Numbered from the stretch's first letter, positions 21,001 to 25,520 are shown. The stretch is 58,438 nt of DNA from Candidatus Endomicrobium procryptotermitis (GCA_031279415.1 JAITIP010000043.1:1-58438); one strand, 5' to 3'. Notes: generated by a model not told the origin, from the sequence alone. A program made the numbers and translations.

Positions 21001-22537
21001 TACAGGCATTTTGGAGTTGAATGGCGAGGAGATAGCGACATATTATGTGGAAAATAGCTTCAACAAAGGAAAAACGGAAGAATTGAAGGCGGCTATATCC
21101 GCAAGTGAAGATAGAGGAAAAGAATGGCAGATGCCGGGTTATGAGTACGGTCTGATGATAGATACGCAGAAGTCGAAGATATTTGATGATAAAGTAAAGA
21201 CGGAAAATAATATGAAAAAAGAAATATCTAGAAACGTAACGCTTGTAAGAATATCACATGGTGATATGAAAAGGGCGATAGAGAGGATATGGAAAGAAAG
21301 CGAGGGAATACCTCTGACAGAAGATGAATTGAAGGATGTTGTGAGAATAAAGAATATTCTTGACGCAAGCAAAGAAATGAAAAAGATAGCGGATTTAAAT
21401 GCTTCTGATTTGATAAATGAAGATAAAACGGTAAATGAGGAACTTATAAAAAGAGTATATCAGTTGAAATTTAATGGAATATATGCGGATGTGACAGGAC
21501 TGGATGAGGCAAAGGCAGAATATGTAATAAAAGCGATAGCAGAAGCCGCGAAAAAGTATGGTATAGACACGCAGAATTATATAATATTTGATGGAAATAA
21601 TGCGGAGAGAAATAATGAAATGTTATCTGCAAATAAGAAGTTGTTAGAAGCCGAGGGGATAACGGGAGTGATTAGATTTGAGAAGAAATACGGAGAAGAA
21701 GAAAGAAAAGAGATGATAGATAAAAGTGTAAACGAGACAATAGCGATAGAAATGCCAGAGATGACGAAAGGCAAAAGAGAGGGAAAAACTGTGTCTGTTG
21801 CATTTGCTGCGAAGATTAAGAGTGATAAGACAATAGGAAGAAGGGAAAGAGGAGAAAGCAAGAGCGCGGTCGAGAGATATAATGTTGCGCATAAGAGTGG
21901 ATTGAAATCGAATTATATACTGAACATAGAAGCAAAAAACATAGAGAAGTTAAAAGAATATATGACTTCAAAAGAAGAGAAAAATTTTGAAGGAATGCTT
22001 GAAGCGTTGAAAAAAGCAGGGATAGGAGGAGAAAACGTGATGTGTCAATACATATTGCAGAGGGCGAAAGAAAATACAGCTGAGAGTTATGCGGAAGCAA
22101 AGGGGTATTTGAGGGGGAGTGTGGAGAATTATTTGGAGAGAGAATATATAAAGTATATAAAGGTAAAAGGCGAAACATATAAAAAAGTAGGAGTGGGAGA
22201 TAGAAAAGCTATAAGATCTCTGCTGCTGTATCTGTCGATTAATGGAGAAGAGATAAATGAAAGTACGATAAAAGCGATATTTGAGCAACAGAGGGCGTCG
22301 ATGGAAGGAGAAGACAGCAGTATTAGGGAGCTGATGGAAGAAGTAAACGGACTGATAAACGAAATAGTAAAAGATCCATTTAGTGTGTCAGCGGAGAAGA
22401 AAGGAGAAGCAAAGAGAGCGGTTACACTGATAGGTGATTCGATAGCTGGGTTGGTAACAGACACAATGATAGAGAACGCCAAAACCGGTGCAAAAATATC
22501 TGCGTCAGCAGTAAGGCAAATTTTGCAGGCAGCATAG
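38..22537 (+). CDS. Giant multidomain membrane protein with C39-like domain and GT48 (callose/FKS)-like glucan synthase domain
   Basis: The protein has at least 7,499 residues. The frame is open back to base 2 with no stop and no ribosome site precedes the ATG at 38, so it may begin outside the window. Residues about 37-60 form a signal-like hydrophobic stretch ending in TTAQAN. Residues 262-400 look like a C39/papain-like fold: Cys267 in NCAALSLA, His359 in GNGHYISI, Asp375. Residues about 550-2400 are helical with a recurrent [RK]DIxLDxLIQ motif. Residues 2705-3270 hold about eight beta-repeats. A lone membrane helix lies near 4707-4728. From about 5100 there are membrane clusters (5101-5181, 5225-5378, 6248-6568) around a soluble core. 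The core matches GT48 landmarks in order: VSAVIPTYGES (5552), W5669 with REAL, HFEIVSGYQSFGD (5722), DMNQN (6065), YGHP (6135), SEDATAG (6158). This predicts a UDP-glucose-type beta-glucan synthase in the inner membrane. The C-terminal 930 residues are charged, with an acidic Pro-rich linker, and are not recognised. The GT48 call rests on motif order recalled from the family. Confidence 0.8.
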   Translation: MESSQKKTSFLSKFFENASLTLNKIIASTAFRIGTKHLAAASGLAVVMTAAGTVTTAQANDLTETEASSTAFQLQSLFDTEQAVQLGEYEKAYLELGDYEVDEANLISSLEAAIFQFSQIRDAIERKEVAADKEIIPSLLEIRRILDGIEWYIAGLNNDQNGFADITFQLNLLDTDDEKNRFIRERMEVGASLEYAQSAFEKYRNDLTRRKEDIEDRIRLAEKVKDLIQKRLAFLEGKLNEMSPVAVDTEITSADIADSEPASILNCAALSLASILSTQSNLTEKIQDIAVSLVRKMIGEEIDIVDGQVMFPMSVLAQTLSEETGADWKGYNVTVEELKEALSDENDSIILHISRGNGHYISIIAKGEGQLEVNDSGSVTSVSADELGNYLSATYGWTSGAILTPKALPYERADIEKLKGAQSVTSDNYFTKYADAVSRLQERINRDYPQIQNAAAVAELLVQVYGPENVNNILNGTVAIAHKVNTGIRIVSGVAVGLEQLGNSGALSDVSLIFSGLAIANDIVDLGKANEMSKAITDFNALKANYGINPTSPLSKVFPKKGDIIKNLLIKHNYDAEQAFDSIVFSFIFEDSILGQYIPRNFKLSPALRADILSPSNRLSGESLDNWKTRMITKYSKDIMLDALIQYNSGRHKATSYDYWEMAGIIVGLPTEILRTRTDVGITSSGRLGGSSDTDIYYPGDNFTGKQGVINRLTDNISRISGSYSSSDLMKIVRGLNADMLPAQSFSFYDEGRWNSERTTVQGLLPQAAIENAVFKSFGTYKLSGGLMKYINKYSGEFDNASLASWANSVVNKYRNDIYLDIIIQRLEVGKKFSNIGFTQSLKNLVENFNPKSRNFHFYKANDATNAIKAADNYIADREGRVNEDSLRELKDLLKKKIGENYKNYVSDDDMRNELSASKNDVQRAYLSIIQKKVFVAIAMSPDAAISGWGYNARVGREKTGDRDIEWKEKPRGSNWSLDSYAKIRDLVVFSYSSIPSILPQGYSVSDSADYKMRAYLVSEEYKNAGNIDARLGKLVQKFKEIIVLDAQMYLTTQPGGTKSQTARQLQIEFNSISGKSNTAANLELVRHIKSSVFPGSTGQSDALSVVNSVREYMIMQFELPANYDFSDKIKTTMMNYYDENKSKYSDFSNIQWVTKLFEVAISDIAYEDLNRYKESISLGGSDYIPIISHIILSGATLYTRELRDMSLTITAGPNSAPGMIVDKIRAAAAAQSQPHITIFALLLNASPEESLDVYSQRDKDDLFKWIKDTEKPALEKAVLARIPAKYAIKTLDIFILEKMFTDYLNSSFGEDKRQWVNKHWAEYETEINEYIVSTNKTAADELIGTAGSKTDSEKYRTNMLAAAERLYETAMVQKQPLFTEQAADKKMYEFIIVVMARKQLNIFLPEEGYKISDKVIEKMIEEIKASSGLGLSEADMVERVLNKFQKDIFLDVLIQYKDNTTMKFGEKILLFFWTFTNDLPFGIGTISRAINESTALASADNETVLDHLKQKYSNRGYNADSAQKNDLLRGLSVKNTPLVVFSSREEEKIIGWVNKNEGKIAVQFLISILFEQYGIKISNKYIKALEGNYKHIVDSSRRNWIHEMMKDPTIRVIYVYILEKLADKGSTGKRDSDFFTNADTAKKALAENNLLVNIDEVVEIVESFESKPEGTDNALTEADTIRSAMLNERIKALRLMAESAPNDEVLRQALISNRYDVIQALQYLRSPAASAVTPISSVTTAATRRTSQSAKEEMTFEQFCAGLNKDLVDYNNISDGNTQALIKKYYGTDQTADKSFAKSMAELTIATYMLNMEFRKTTPDAVVISVLQKAVGSSLKSLSVSPVFDDNNKVVMPSATPIESPAIPKEKVKANINMITNSFFDSLRSRGLLEKSGMSEEELRTDVSKYITNLYASNISNKAFTALATADAILGEMAGLGLANYAAITSYAIELESAIRGIERGAPTLKHTDRAKIARSQFAINTASEVLMRDKRRILRDLADIRIVFSHAMQEQNYMDRLGENISALGNLILAANAIVSAEKALANANSELEKVLKNFGIAKTETGSSVIAEEYPQIAAFMDSFEKPMQITSFDLLVQDAVNSSLRPTTSTKTSDPTDYEKTAAVDSIITQLKKDFFPDKKSLPGEKSLPGYVPSPHIVKMIVGDYRGNRSSAVMQKWATDAVKRLELKIFTDVVWQQILRVNSGEKFDAIEMIRPLGALQSIYDSLSDSEKAGASKTANIILSAEANLSYYEGFSWDEVDKIERDLMNNIKPYNKSFTPSNAIRAFICAQYWQEYKLQWDRNKNFDRKTFYSSWTNNAMSFYRETFNIDAIQSELAKPNPDMSILKERYNNLLDSGAVSRFHTEQERAAVMAKADSLIYGRPVDPMLDTQIHQNLTAQDAADMVYDIFEPKYGESQAGKVRSALLDALPSLNIEVRYNKGVGAISLMTTIDNRGAVYYDLSLSANVDELISGIRTSESLSKLEKDIDAFNYPGHTLTKVLSSRGVYYYVDGDPDARIYLYTVGGKPVIRNAAGMIPKIETAVALSNLKREVSRYFAEIGIGSNLIYAVTSGGIKIISYNVGDTLKWILPDGTVISPVKADGKTVMSLREVMDAVNANSAGRAAQRSGVVDTPLNRNFTFYYDSKGNFVGTSPGAGLKGYVVEPFKRDSSPMDDHEFGSAIQTRGKLELLRETYEKRLNITLIDKYTTINGVEVLYWQVNGRPIYPFKETNGVLTVMTPADFSETVSFSQQLFDLKALTKETRLARELKDKKGNIYWEVTINGAKYNIHPIIEITKEDGTKTRRVLTKQELLNTIAIAPVLRSLKAGNSNVKDLKDMYDEYGSLYWLVNGNKIYPIKIIPGKQAAVLSNVELKEAIRLAPALGRLKSGNTLTRNARVEFDEDGNLVWKVKIGEKFYNIYPIKVVRGVNTVLTAQELEEAIRLAPDLARLREYAASKGYVIKVANDEDGNLVWKVKIGEKFYNIYPVKVVRGENKVLTLPEFEETIRLAPELGSLRASVILEIKVKRDANGNPIRDANGNLILGVEIDGKFHEVKDIDGKFYEVKDIKELHSLGKLVEINGKFYKVEEGLDPDGNLIWRVTIDGKVYEIYPVKVVRGINTVIREEQLKAAIRNAPLLYELKTSLIKAGIKFVTNKDGGIDFIDDEGYLYWKYEVDGKSYKIYPVDRKGNVLTLEQVQRMIRNFPILSKLQDDAQALGIKFATNKDGGIDFYDDVGGLYWMIEGYERPELRIYPVNEYGEVMTIEEIKIEALTDIKIKQAALDAGEKGAYLIVEDPLIITTQKEKDRSLLDFIMKTKLVDYRTWLRRLWDNICSLFGYETESYERYDTAFKETLIADDVKDLSEIQIMQALSALKPTEETWEINGKVIGKIVVTITDVRKLEDGTFIYIYMKEYMEEVEEDGKKIYISKGEEYFAEYNGKVYVAWYTPTEQARQKAEAAVTFKGISAQVEGILSRNRYEKMGELLAAVNAGRTYELVLNKKGDSRIVFSKDVQSDKMSGLAIEGEIPSEAVHILSRNREELLAAVNDGKTYELLFGENSKIAFRKDESGKMIAAVQQNGDMYGEWKPISIGNPMEFSFSGGRGGFQTSLLYLNQLDGGEVGVEGGSQRVYYARAYSVNDINNAPNVVSGISQSTDGSIQRVEHILATDGGKQQLQLSQSYGDAYAIEAATRKAVINGTTEDIKAGRDVREFTIKHSEVYLGGQIRLIDGTLVSISDKQIRLIDALVPTTDGQKEQVRLIDGTLIPIINGNITFKDGRSISREKAENFLRAKDFLKKEMHILIGADSKYYDNDMITLSHMDGIVSIRDSKSGEGYSFLGGIKVREDGLREYYAKTLIGHYKTYEFGEITENGMSAGDSKNIENLFTRVRNENIGFPYKPSDLRWAKSQVLDPSDPTGQKVLYETWAAYNNFSSQPVVKITEEGFIDFSGKYNGMPLGLRYDLKSSDESQMPVNLTIPVEGVGTMIIDYHSGSVFIEEREGEGQLLSKYHVTILNSSKLFPNVINEKLQPLSSGWDWKDSINQNDWRLITGSENMQAMVQNVNNFGLTAQNTQQILKVTRKEEYSYQDVAAENTLTGEDYTAVQLAFLGIPSHTISYHINDNGEKDIYINERGEEVGLSKSSFQGIDWTNGRIYVKDNVNSIVESDQQQSAGNAIRARTIVKQMDLRGNVKQQFDIENGQYVSGIIVPEHDRYGTGLRSYTLTIEKNGNVYVTSSSKFNSIVVANALVYEQNVRTVLFAHERTQIEDRTPKGLPDNIKTDDLTIFSLQGELLDKDGNLLETKTENGDQGRLFTEKAYLLNNAEGRNLITLSNFLVDKNGEIVKVENDKGTNSIETLFGNPAIISFGEYAADAISEEQRQLMLGHPRTIVSYGYDGSLDFDVYGAKNADGSLKPIKEAVNESDFITKMNDLKVIDTDKGVSLIYTSYGNPNFNVNNFIKGYINRAQLYRKYFGKYSDDHAETVAQYIVQMSGLKAVGFNSDGLKFFEVYDYDLLHNIAGNINIGTYEINVLNRMGRAEYGYLIDNRDDNKWHEFMQSLRSTDAASSSSEELVQKCKTFLENLYKVDTAIKNIPLGEGENLSDLAEDPERRGLIPFEVEGIRISRIWSDMDAGVERKKLFGLIPIGTASRVVFHNYYEVNHLNTGEEPIMQRYQYKYNDRGVLVAKYQSDIVHDWRGEFKKIYDDYKMMLKEHPVKALALTVSIVGLIVYFAAKVIRAKRVDNKRRREIMGRTIDGGQPLPPSGTLEDKALRPAVRDSMNNPITKGLNDKVIKVIRERYADLGFNKTESYRAIERQFISDFLKYNPQLTERSSAADISAFLEKQAADQKMFDDYKWWVRNVMAEAQVLNEFTNEDRLLFDYIYIATNNMRQDDMAFRNMLFYKAKQLIADGKAKMVGIMIDTEANRMLNVVENGLTIKQQVEQMKAVLELDRARAADARLLTKRQIKKLNKAIAYYEKNDEELDALEKTYRASGADAPNFAMIEAKMDELYAKYGFRVLFGVKGASGRGKMRPDETITYYDFDAMFRKPGYVAKYSAMVDDFVREGYTTNINNTPTGKLGFSPIMMPFRVYIPHSGVGGSIPAKVAHILFSSPLGLLQALTNLKGIITVWLANLGVTLGIIAGINGIFTGFFGAVGLTILGFQVLPFLLVAGVGVGIALIVNRLLNWAGNKLQKYNTVNEYWGKTIDNSQDRGLEDKNRQDIKSAKKAMTKRWVLVLIFKTVWESFLLNTVVKSIIATMGGSISSASLVGSGLVSFANPIMTAIIIALLVLSLFVIYHKAIKKFVEAKATDINTGEQRNNIWDKWRYSLTNAITVSVSILTLVLGALLLYAVPGYMTVALLILPFLLFTFLDFFGFWEIFKGLHMWSQKKKEGYFAGKSWDVWQKAFYGNDSYASVEGRITNAKALSQLSHPSQADFDALRDMRDSQFFKEWDMTFLSKKVSRKLTPKQKTTAFALYFNKIIMSYYRTGKISAQEYEKYKFEISDYAGGNNLDRTITKMPILDIPKSLGGREMFYRLFQETNIRARQGLRTPDVKDISVSAVIPTYGESVTHLLDNNTGGATEKLNSDKLNPDGHILLTHLIEAYDGEWANMLSRLDEGVDFRGLKKTLNEDDKEVLAHMKDMLYENGKVKKGQELRRAGGHELPDCWIKQEISRWADEKLQPLSPTQLGVLNLREALDFIIEIEYADQRNGLSETDWQEKVHSAGAQHFEIVSGYQSFGDVYKDGAGINDPRYIGLAENLKLYREMIVPVMHRMKHNNSQYKLLKEKEIGKLASDYEKELINQIENEYERRKAIKKMQEEYNELIKKAPAGRTEKDRERIEEIENGDFPDSLKEYFFYQRFLRAVGAQSDRFYQRFLRAVGARAFDGYMSSRISEIEKIRKEHTSLMAKPEADRTEEDNKQIKELQAKDIIFQWEKFDVYQPVELTSFRHLKAQDVSLAAYNKLLEKKNNNTAPTEELALLDAVEAEIKKEKAKYERWKKEGKETSLVEKYNDDQIKTIFNNAENKKITVVVFDDTGTTVSPVHGVIGMGKVDHHTHLEGDVSKEFILQLDMNQNIFVQSALSLFGALTPMVEDEEVYNVSLQEQIPTKRLTNVGAKGASAEEGFNASHADMNELWQLHMYGHPNFLRTRFIKSMSGQSKGLVSEDATAGQAAKTKGGKTVALGGYVVEKTREARNTEFTAMFIKFASGAVEMTQSSYVYEYNKAQRRAFGRFGSIFGEATNFVGGYGFYIKEWLTTLTITTFLFAILFLGISGFSGFGFAFILALIGLVMSQSGAVIGFVKDMYAFNESLGGAFKKLVINFIYFVDKIRTHSTGASFGLLGKAAHANTGRGSGTALISILAERHNGETSDDAIANAKKSENAVMATMNSHFIPEASNILIIAASFLFSASMTFFLSVVYIIIPFGVMLGQSALLPGFNIFQYPAKEVFKNIKNESKKWMDIVFGKEVKEIKDAEGNITGYSARPSMPRFLTFLVGGIMLLTLSAASLLGFAIKLIVSGIDGIVKFGNMLGASLAIWRNGWGGGTPILVISPALFIFVPIVLLFSFSIYWGYRSQKKIIEQNKDKISKLKGEVIAAEIESDNNKDNDELKKQAEAKRKEYEELLGTSYTESKIKSLLNSLDKDKENINAKMEIEKFSNLYFMQGQSIASVNDKLTAERLDVSAFKNMAEVSEIMKTYAALQRIFGTKIEDGLRTEIELGRQQPSQTAVGDIEAEAEAEIKTAQVVQEPLAPAEETAGQSTPGDSAAESISEPVEPAKTKIKAIKDYLRKLIGLVAGRIHPGVLIRRLTDKNIVEVQDGQKLDLPTTVQLFVENYDISEETRKQVSSINEIGIKAAIIQRVGKRKDIPENEYKRIKPHTIVQIKYGESTYDIKVEHYIPNNLTDNIESFRANSVIQTVVSHNKHLEEEISDKTLKEKLYNRAYILSTRYFAADLNDNKKIENTNKDVNALNSSGIGMIVYKGVSLDNEDDEKRIDTGILELNGEEIATYYVENSFNKGKTEELKAAISASEDRGKEWQMPGYEYGLMIDTQKSKIFDDKVKTENNMKKEISRNVTLVRISHGDMKRAIERIWKESEGIPLTEDELKDVVRIKNILDASKEMKKIADLNASDLINEDKTVNEELIKRVYQLKFNGIYADVTGLDEAKAEYVIKAIAEAAKKYGIDTQNYIIFDGNNAERNNEMLSANKKLLEAEGITGVIRFEKKYGEEERKEMIDKSVNETIAIEMPEMTKGKREGKTVSVAFAAKIKSDKTIGRRERGESKSAVERYNVAHKSGLKSNYILNIEAKNIEKLKEYMTSKEEKNFEGMLEALKKAGIGGENVMCQYILQRAKENTAESYAEAKGYLRGSVENYLEREYIKYIKVKGETYKKVGVGDRKAIRSLLLYLSINGEEINESTIKAIFEQQRASMEGEDSSIRELMEEVNGLINEIVKDPFSVSAEKKGEAKRAVTLIGDSIAGLVTDTMIENAKTGAKISASAVRQILQAA
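8150..9840 (+). repeat. Tandem beta-repeat array inside the giant protein (about 8 units)
   Basis: Roughly eight units of 55-75 residues follow the pattern D-G-[NY]-L-x-W-x-[VY]-x-[IV]-[GD]-[EG]-K-x-Y-x-I-Y-P-[IV]-[KD], then a short helix ending in [AF]P-x-L-x-x-L. Units 4 and 5 (about 8720 and 8920) are almost identical at DNA level, which implies recent unit duplication. Around 9105-9300 shorter internal repeats (DANGN twice, IDGKF three times) show slippage-like growth. Function unknown; such arrays often form extended surface or spacer structures. Confidence 0.85.
10430..10750 (+). repeat. Two-copy internal repeat (about 55 residues) in the giant protein
   Basis: Two consecutive segments share the order ILSRNR, ELLAAVN, [GD]G[RK]TYEL, then I[VA]F[SR]KD and SxKM. 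The first copy begins near 10440 and the second near 10625. This is a separate family from the 8.1-9.8 kb array. Confidence 0.8.
11190..11335 (+). repeat. Three-copy short repeat (QIRLID-type) in the giant protein
   Basis: The hexapeptide [QV]RLID followed by G/A-T-L-[VI] and a turn occurs three times in succession, beginning near 11196, 11240 and 11295. The DNA copies (aggcttatagac/t) are nearly identical, indicating recent expansion. Confidence 0.8.
17587..17666 (+). repeat. 45-bp in-frame direct duplication within the GT48-like domain
   Basis: A 35-bp stretch beginning tttctatcaaag recurs exactly 45 bp later (17587 and 17632). It encodes FYQRFLRAVGA twice with a 15-residue period. The duplication lies between the IVSGYQ and DMNQ landmarks and preserves the frame. 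Confidence 0.95.
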
Positions 22538-22568
22538 TGCTGGCAGCTGTAAATAAATAACAAATAAG

Positions 22569-22610
22569 CCCGCCGATTTATAGTTTATAAAATCGGCGGG
22601 TTCATTTATT
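22569..22610 (+). terminator. Rho-independent terminator of the giant gene
   Basis: An 11-bp perfect stem (cccgccgattt, complement at 22590-22600) with a 10-nt loop is followed by a T-rich tract, 30 bp after the stop codon of the giant gene. Confidence 0.85.
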
Positions 22611-22736
22611 TAAAAATGCACAATGTTGCTGCACAGGTTTTTATATCATGCATCTGAATCAAAATGATGAATTAGTTGCAATGAGGAAGTTTTATTATAC
22701 AGGTTGTTGAAAAGGAATTATATAGCGCATAAAATT

Positions 22737-22780
22737 AGAGAGGAGAATGACAGGGGTTAAGTCACTCTCCTCTCTTTTTC
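22737..22780. terminator. Second hairpin in the convergent intergenic region, probably bidirectional terminator
   Basis: A 15-bp stem (agagaggagaatgac with its near-complement at 22761-22775, one mismatch) with a 9-nt loop and ttttt on the + strand side. It lies between the converging giant gene and porin gene. The interval 22611-22736 holds nothing else recognisable. Confidence 0.7.
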
Positions 22781-22847
22781 CGATATATCGTACTGCAGTA
22801 CTGCTTTTAGTTATCACAGATTGGATTTATATTTTTTATGAAACCGA

Positions 22848-24035
22848 TTAGAAACCGATTTGTGTTCTGATACCGTAAACAAAAACGTTATCTTCGGCAG
22901 TGTTGCCGCCATAAGTATTGCTTAAATACTGCAATGAAGGCGTTATTATGACATGTTCATTTATTGCAAAAGCATAATAAACTTCCGTATTTATCTCGCT
23001 GCCGTCTTTCTCAAGAAAGCCTGCATCGTAAATGTCTCTTGACGTATTGGCATAACCACATGCAATGCCTAAAAGATCATTGTCTCTTGACCATGATACG
23101 CCCGAAAACTGTACTCCTATGCTTGCGGCAATTGAAGAAGGTGCATAAAAGAAATCATAATCATCGTTAACTCCATCTCCATCGGTATCTATTTCATATA
23201 ACACACTAATTGATGGATCTCTGTAACCGAATCTTGCAAAAATGCCTATGGTTTCGGTTATTTTCTGGTCTGCGCTTATTCCAAAACCTGAAACACCCTC
23301 TTGAAATTCATTTTTGTTAACATTTGAATATGCTAAATTAGCGTCATTATTATTCCAATAAAATATTCTGTAATTTCCAGTTTCATTCGGCTTAAACGCC
23401 AGCTGTACTGCGTTAAAACCTTTGGTATCAAAATGAGATAAATCGCTGTTTGTTTCAAGGTAAGAATAAGAAAACTCTATCTGTTCTATCGGAGAGTAAG
23501 TTACATTTATCCCGAATTTAAAATAATCTACAGGATATACTACCAAAGGATTTAGAACAAAAGCATAATTTAAAAACTGTGACGTTTCGTCATTGGCATA
23601 TGCATTTTGGTCAAAATAAAGAGCTGGATTTAATCTTCCTATAGTTATAGAGAGTTTTTCGTCAAAAAGTGATTGTTTATACCACAATTCAGCCACGGTC
23701 AAAGTATTTTGGGTGTTCCATACATCGCCGTTAATGCCGTTGGTATATGACCACACTCCAAGACCGTCTCCCTGACCCGCTATAAGATGGGAGAAAATAT
23801 GTGCGCCGTTTCCTAAATCTTTTCCTATGGTCAAGTCAAACGAATATGCTAAATCGTTTTGGACTTTACCATCTTCACGTGAATTGACTTTCGGAGTTCC
23901 CTGTAAAATTATTGTTCCGTAAGCGCTTATTTCAAGTCCTAACTTGTCTGCTACGCTGTCTTCCTGAGCTATGGCTATGTTTCCGCCTGCAATAACCAAA
24001 GCGGCTGTCAATGCTGCTAAAAGTTTTATATTCAT
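22848..24035 (-). CDS. OprB-like outer-membrane (carbohydrate) porin
   Basis: This 395-residue protein starts at the ATG preceded by AGAGGA; the longer frame to 24062 lacks a ribosome site. It has an N-terminal signal peptide (MNIKLLAALTAALVIAGG, cleavage after IAIA). The rest alternates aromatic and polar residues as in an outer-membrane beta-barrel and ends in phenylalanine (RTQIGF), the usual barrel-assembly signal. The segment with ITPSLQYLSNTYGG resembles the C-terminal OprB consensus (TPxLQY). It would allow small solutes, probably sugars, to cross the outer membrane. It lies downstream of nifH in the same direction but is separated by a structured 190-nt leader, so it is probably a separate unit. 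The substrate cannot be read from sequence. Confidence 0.75.
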   Translation of the reverse strand: MNIKLLAALTAALVIAGGNIAIAQEDSVADKLGLEISAYGTIILQGTPKVNSREDGKVQNDLAYSFDLTIGKDLGNGAHIFSHLIAGQGDGLGVWSYTNGINGDVWNTQNTLTVAELWYKQSLFDEKLSITIGRLNPALYFDQNAYANDETSQFLNYAFVLNPLVVYPVDYFKFGINVTYSPIEQIEFSYSYLETNSDLSHFDTKGFNAVQLAFKPNETGNYRIFYWNNNDANLAYSNVNKNEFQEGVSGFGISADQKITETIGIFARFGYRDPSISVLYEIDTDGDGVNDDYDFFYAPSSIAASIGVQFSGVSWSRDNDLLGIACGYANTSRDIYDAGFLEKDGSEINTEVYYAFAINEHVIITPSLQYLSNTYGGNTAEDNVFVYGIRTQIGF

Positions 24036-24086
24036 TTTTTTATCCTCTTGAATTAGCGTCAAAAAACGCCATTTGATTTTTTCTTC

Positions 24087-24210
24087 AAGAGGTTGTATAC
24101 TCTAATCTTACCGGAGAAAGAGCACAACCTCTTTTTCTGTGAGCCGCTAAATGCTGTAACATTTAGCGGTTTTTCTTTTTTAACTATATTGTCTGCAAGC
24201 CGTGCGGCTT
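24087..24210. other. Structured nifH-porin intergenic region with two strong hairpins and a third small one
   Basis: Three inverted repeats are packed here: aagaggttgt (24087-24096) with its complement at 24124-24133; ccgctaaatg (24144-24153) with catttagcgg (24160-24169); and aagccgtgcggctt at 24197-24210. The T-runs follow the hairpins on the + strand, opposite to both flanking genes. They could be + strand terminators of antisense transcription, or folded leader RNA of the porin mRNA. Confidence 0.6.
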
Positions 24211-24227
24211 TTTAATATTGGCGTTTT

Positions 24228-25103
24228 TTATATTCCGGCTCTTGCACCTTCTATAGTTCCAGTTTCAAGAGCCAGCAGATGGTCAGCCCATTTTGCTGCC
24301 CAATCTCTGAGTTGTGAAACCGTAAGCGGCTGCGGAGCTTTTGACACTTCATGAGCCGCTATTTTTTTTGCAAGACTCAAATATACTTGCGACTGAGCGG
24401 AATCGGGAGCTGCTTCTATGGTTGTTTTGCCCTGAAGTTCGCTTTGCGTAACCGTTACCGAACGCGGAACGTATTCTACAACCTGCGTTTCTGTCTGCTT
24501 TACGAAATCGTCTATAATATCTTTTGCATAAGGCTTATTGATTGAATTTGCTATAACTCCTCCAAGCAAAGCGCCGCCTGCATTTGAATACTTTTTTATT
24601 CCGTTAAACAAATTGTTTGCCGCGTATATCGCCATAAAATCCGATGATGAAACCGTAAAAACGTGTTCCGCTATTCCTTCTCTTATAGGAACGGCAAAAC
24701 CGCCGCATACAACGTCTCCCAAAACGTCAAATATCACATAATCCAAATCAAGTTCTTCAAAAACATGCTGCTGTTTAAAAAGTGAAACTGCGGTAGTTAT
24801 TCCTCTTCCGGCACAGCCAACGCCTGGCGCTGGCCCGCCAGCTTCAACGCAAAATATTCCATTATATCCTTTAAATATTACATCCTGTGCTTTGACATTG
24901 GGTTTTTCCCTTAACGTGTCAAGAACAGTAGGTATATATTTGCCTTCGCGAAGAGTATTTGTAGAATCGCTTTTTGGATCGCAGCCAAACTGCATTACCT
25001 TATATCCAAGCGTTGATAATGCCGCGCTTATATTGGATGTGGTAGTTGATTTCCCTATACCCCCTTTTCCGTAAATCGCAATCTGTTTAATCTTTTTAGA
25101 CAT
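24228..25103 (-). CDS. nifH: Nitrogenase iron protein-like reductase (NifH family)
   Basis: The protein (291 aa) matches full-length NifH. The P-loop GKGGIGKST starts at residue 12, and switch I has CDPKSDSTN. The [4Fe-4S] ligands are Cys97 in GVGCAGRG and Cys133 in DVVCGGF; Arg100 sits where NifH is ADP-ribosylated. It would be the ATP-dependent electron donor for the NifDK-like catalytic protein encoded 9 kb away. The ribosome site is AAAAGGGG, like the other nif-like genes here. It is cotranscribed with a NifX-like gene 45 bp upstream from a near-consensus promoter at 25545-25573. No P-II (nifI) genes follow, unlike many archaeal-type nif operons. Whether it serves N2 fixation or a group IV/VI activity cannot be settled by motif alone. 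Confidence 0.93.
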   Translation of the reverse strand: MSKKIKQIAIYGKGGIGKSTTTSNISAALSTLGYKVMQFGCDPKSDSTNTLREGKYIPTVLDTLREKPNVKAQDVIFKGYNGIFCVEAGGPAPGVGCAGRGITTAVSLFKQQHVFEELDLDYVIFDVLGDVVCGGFAVPIREGIAEHVFTVSSSDFMAIYAANNLFNGIKKYSNAGGALLGGVIANSINKPYAKDIIDDFVKQTETQVVEYVPRSVTVTQSELQGKTTIEAAPDSAQSQVYLSLAKKIAAHEVSKAPQPLTVSQLRDWAAKWADHLLALETGTIEGARAGI

Positions 25104-25148
25104 TTTACAAAACCCCTTTTTTGAAAGTCATTTGTTCTTTGTTTAGCA

Positions 25149-25502
25149 TTATATTTGACGCATTCGCGAACTGCAAAAATGTGTTTTTCCCAACGCTTCT
25201 TTAATCGTTCCAAAAAATTCTATCGGAATTATTCCTTCTTCTTCCAACTCCGCTTTTATCCAAATGCCTATTCTTGCGACTATCACATAACTGCAATCGT
25301 ATAAAAGTTTTATGATATTTTCCAAATTTTCCGCCGTATGCCCGTTTTGGCCGCACATTCGGTCGGACTTTCTTATTTCCACTTGTTCATATTTTTTTGT
25401 CTGATTATCCATATCTATTATCCTGAACGCTTTACATTTTCCAAAATGCGTATCGATAAATTCTCCATCGCTCGACGCTAAAGCTATTCTTATTTTTTCC
25501 AT
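25149..25502 (-). CDS. NifX/NafY-like cofactor-binding protein
   Basis: This is a 117-residue protein of the dinitrogenase iron-molybdenum cofactor biosynthesis family (NifX / NifB C-terminal domain). Diagnostic features are the opening beta-strand IRIALASSDG, the DTHFGKCKAF segment and DCSYVIVARIG. The ATG at 25502 was chosen because AGGA lies just upstream; the 8 extra residues of the longer frame lack one. It probably carries or chaperones a NifB-derived Fe-S cluster to the NifDK-like protein. It is the first gene after the promoter and precedes nifH by 45 bp. A second, diverged NifX-like gene lies at 29522-29866. Confidence 0.8.
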   Translation of the reverse strand: MEKIRIALASSDGEFIDTHFGKCKAFRIIDMDNQTKKYEQVEIRKSDRMCGQNGHTAENLENIIKLLYDCSYVIVARIGIWIKAELEEEGIIPIEFFGTIKEALGKTHFCSSRMRQI

Positions 25503-25520
25503 TTTACGACTTTTCCTATT

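Noticed and set aside
24144-24180. Hairpin as the nifH terminator
   Set aside because: The T-run follows on the + strand, so for the minus-strand nifH transcript there is no U-tract after the stem.
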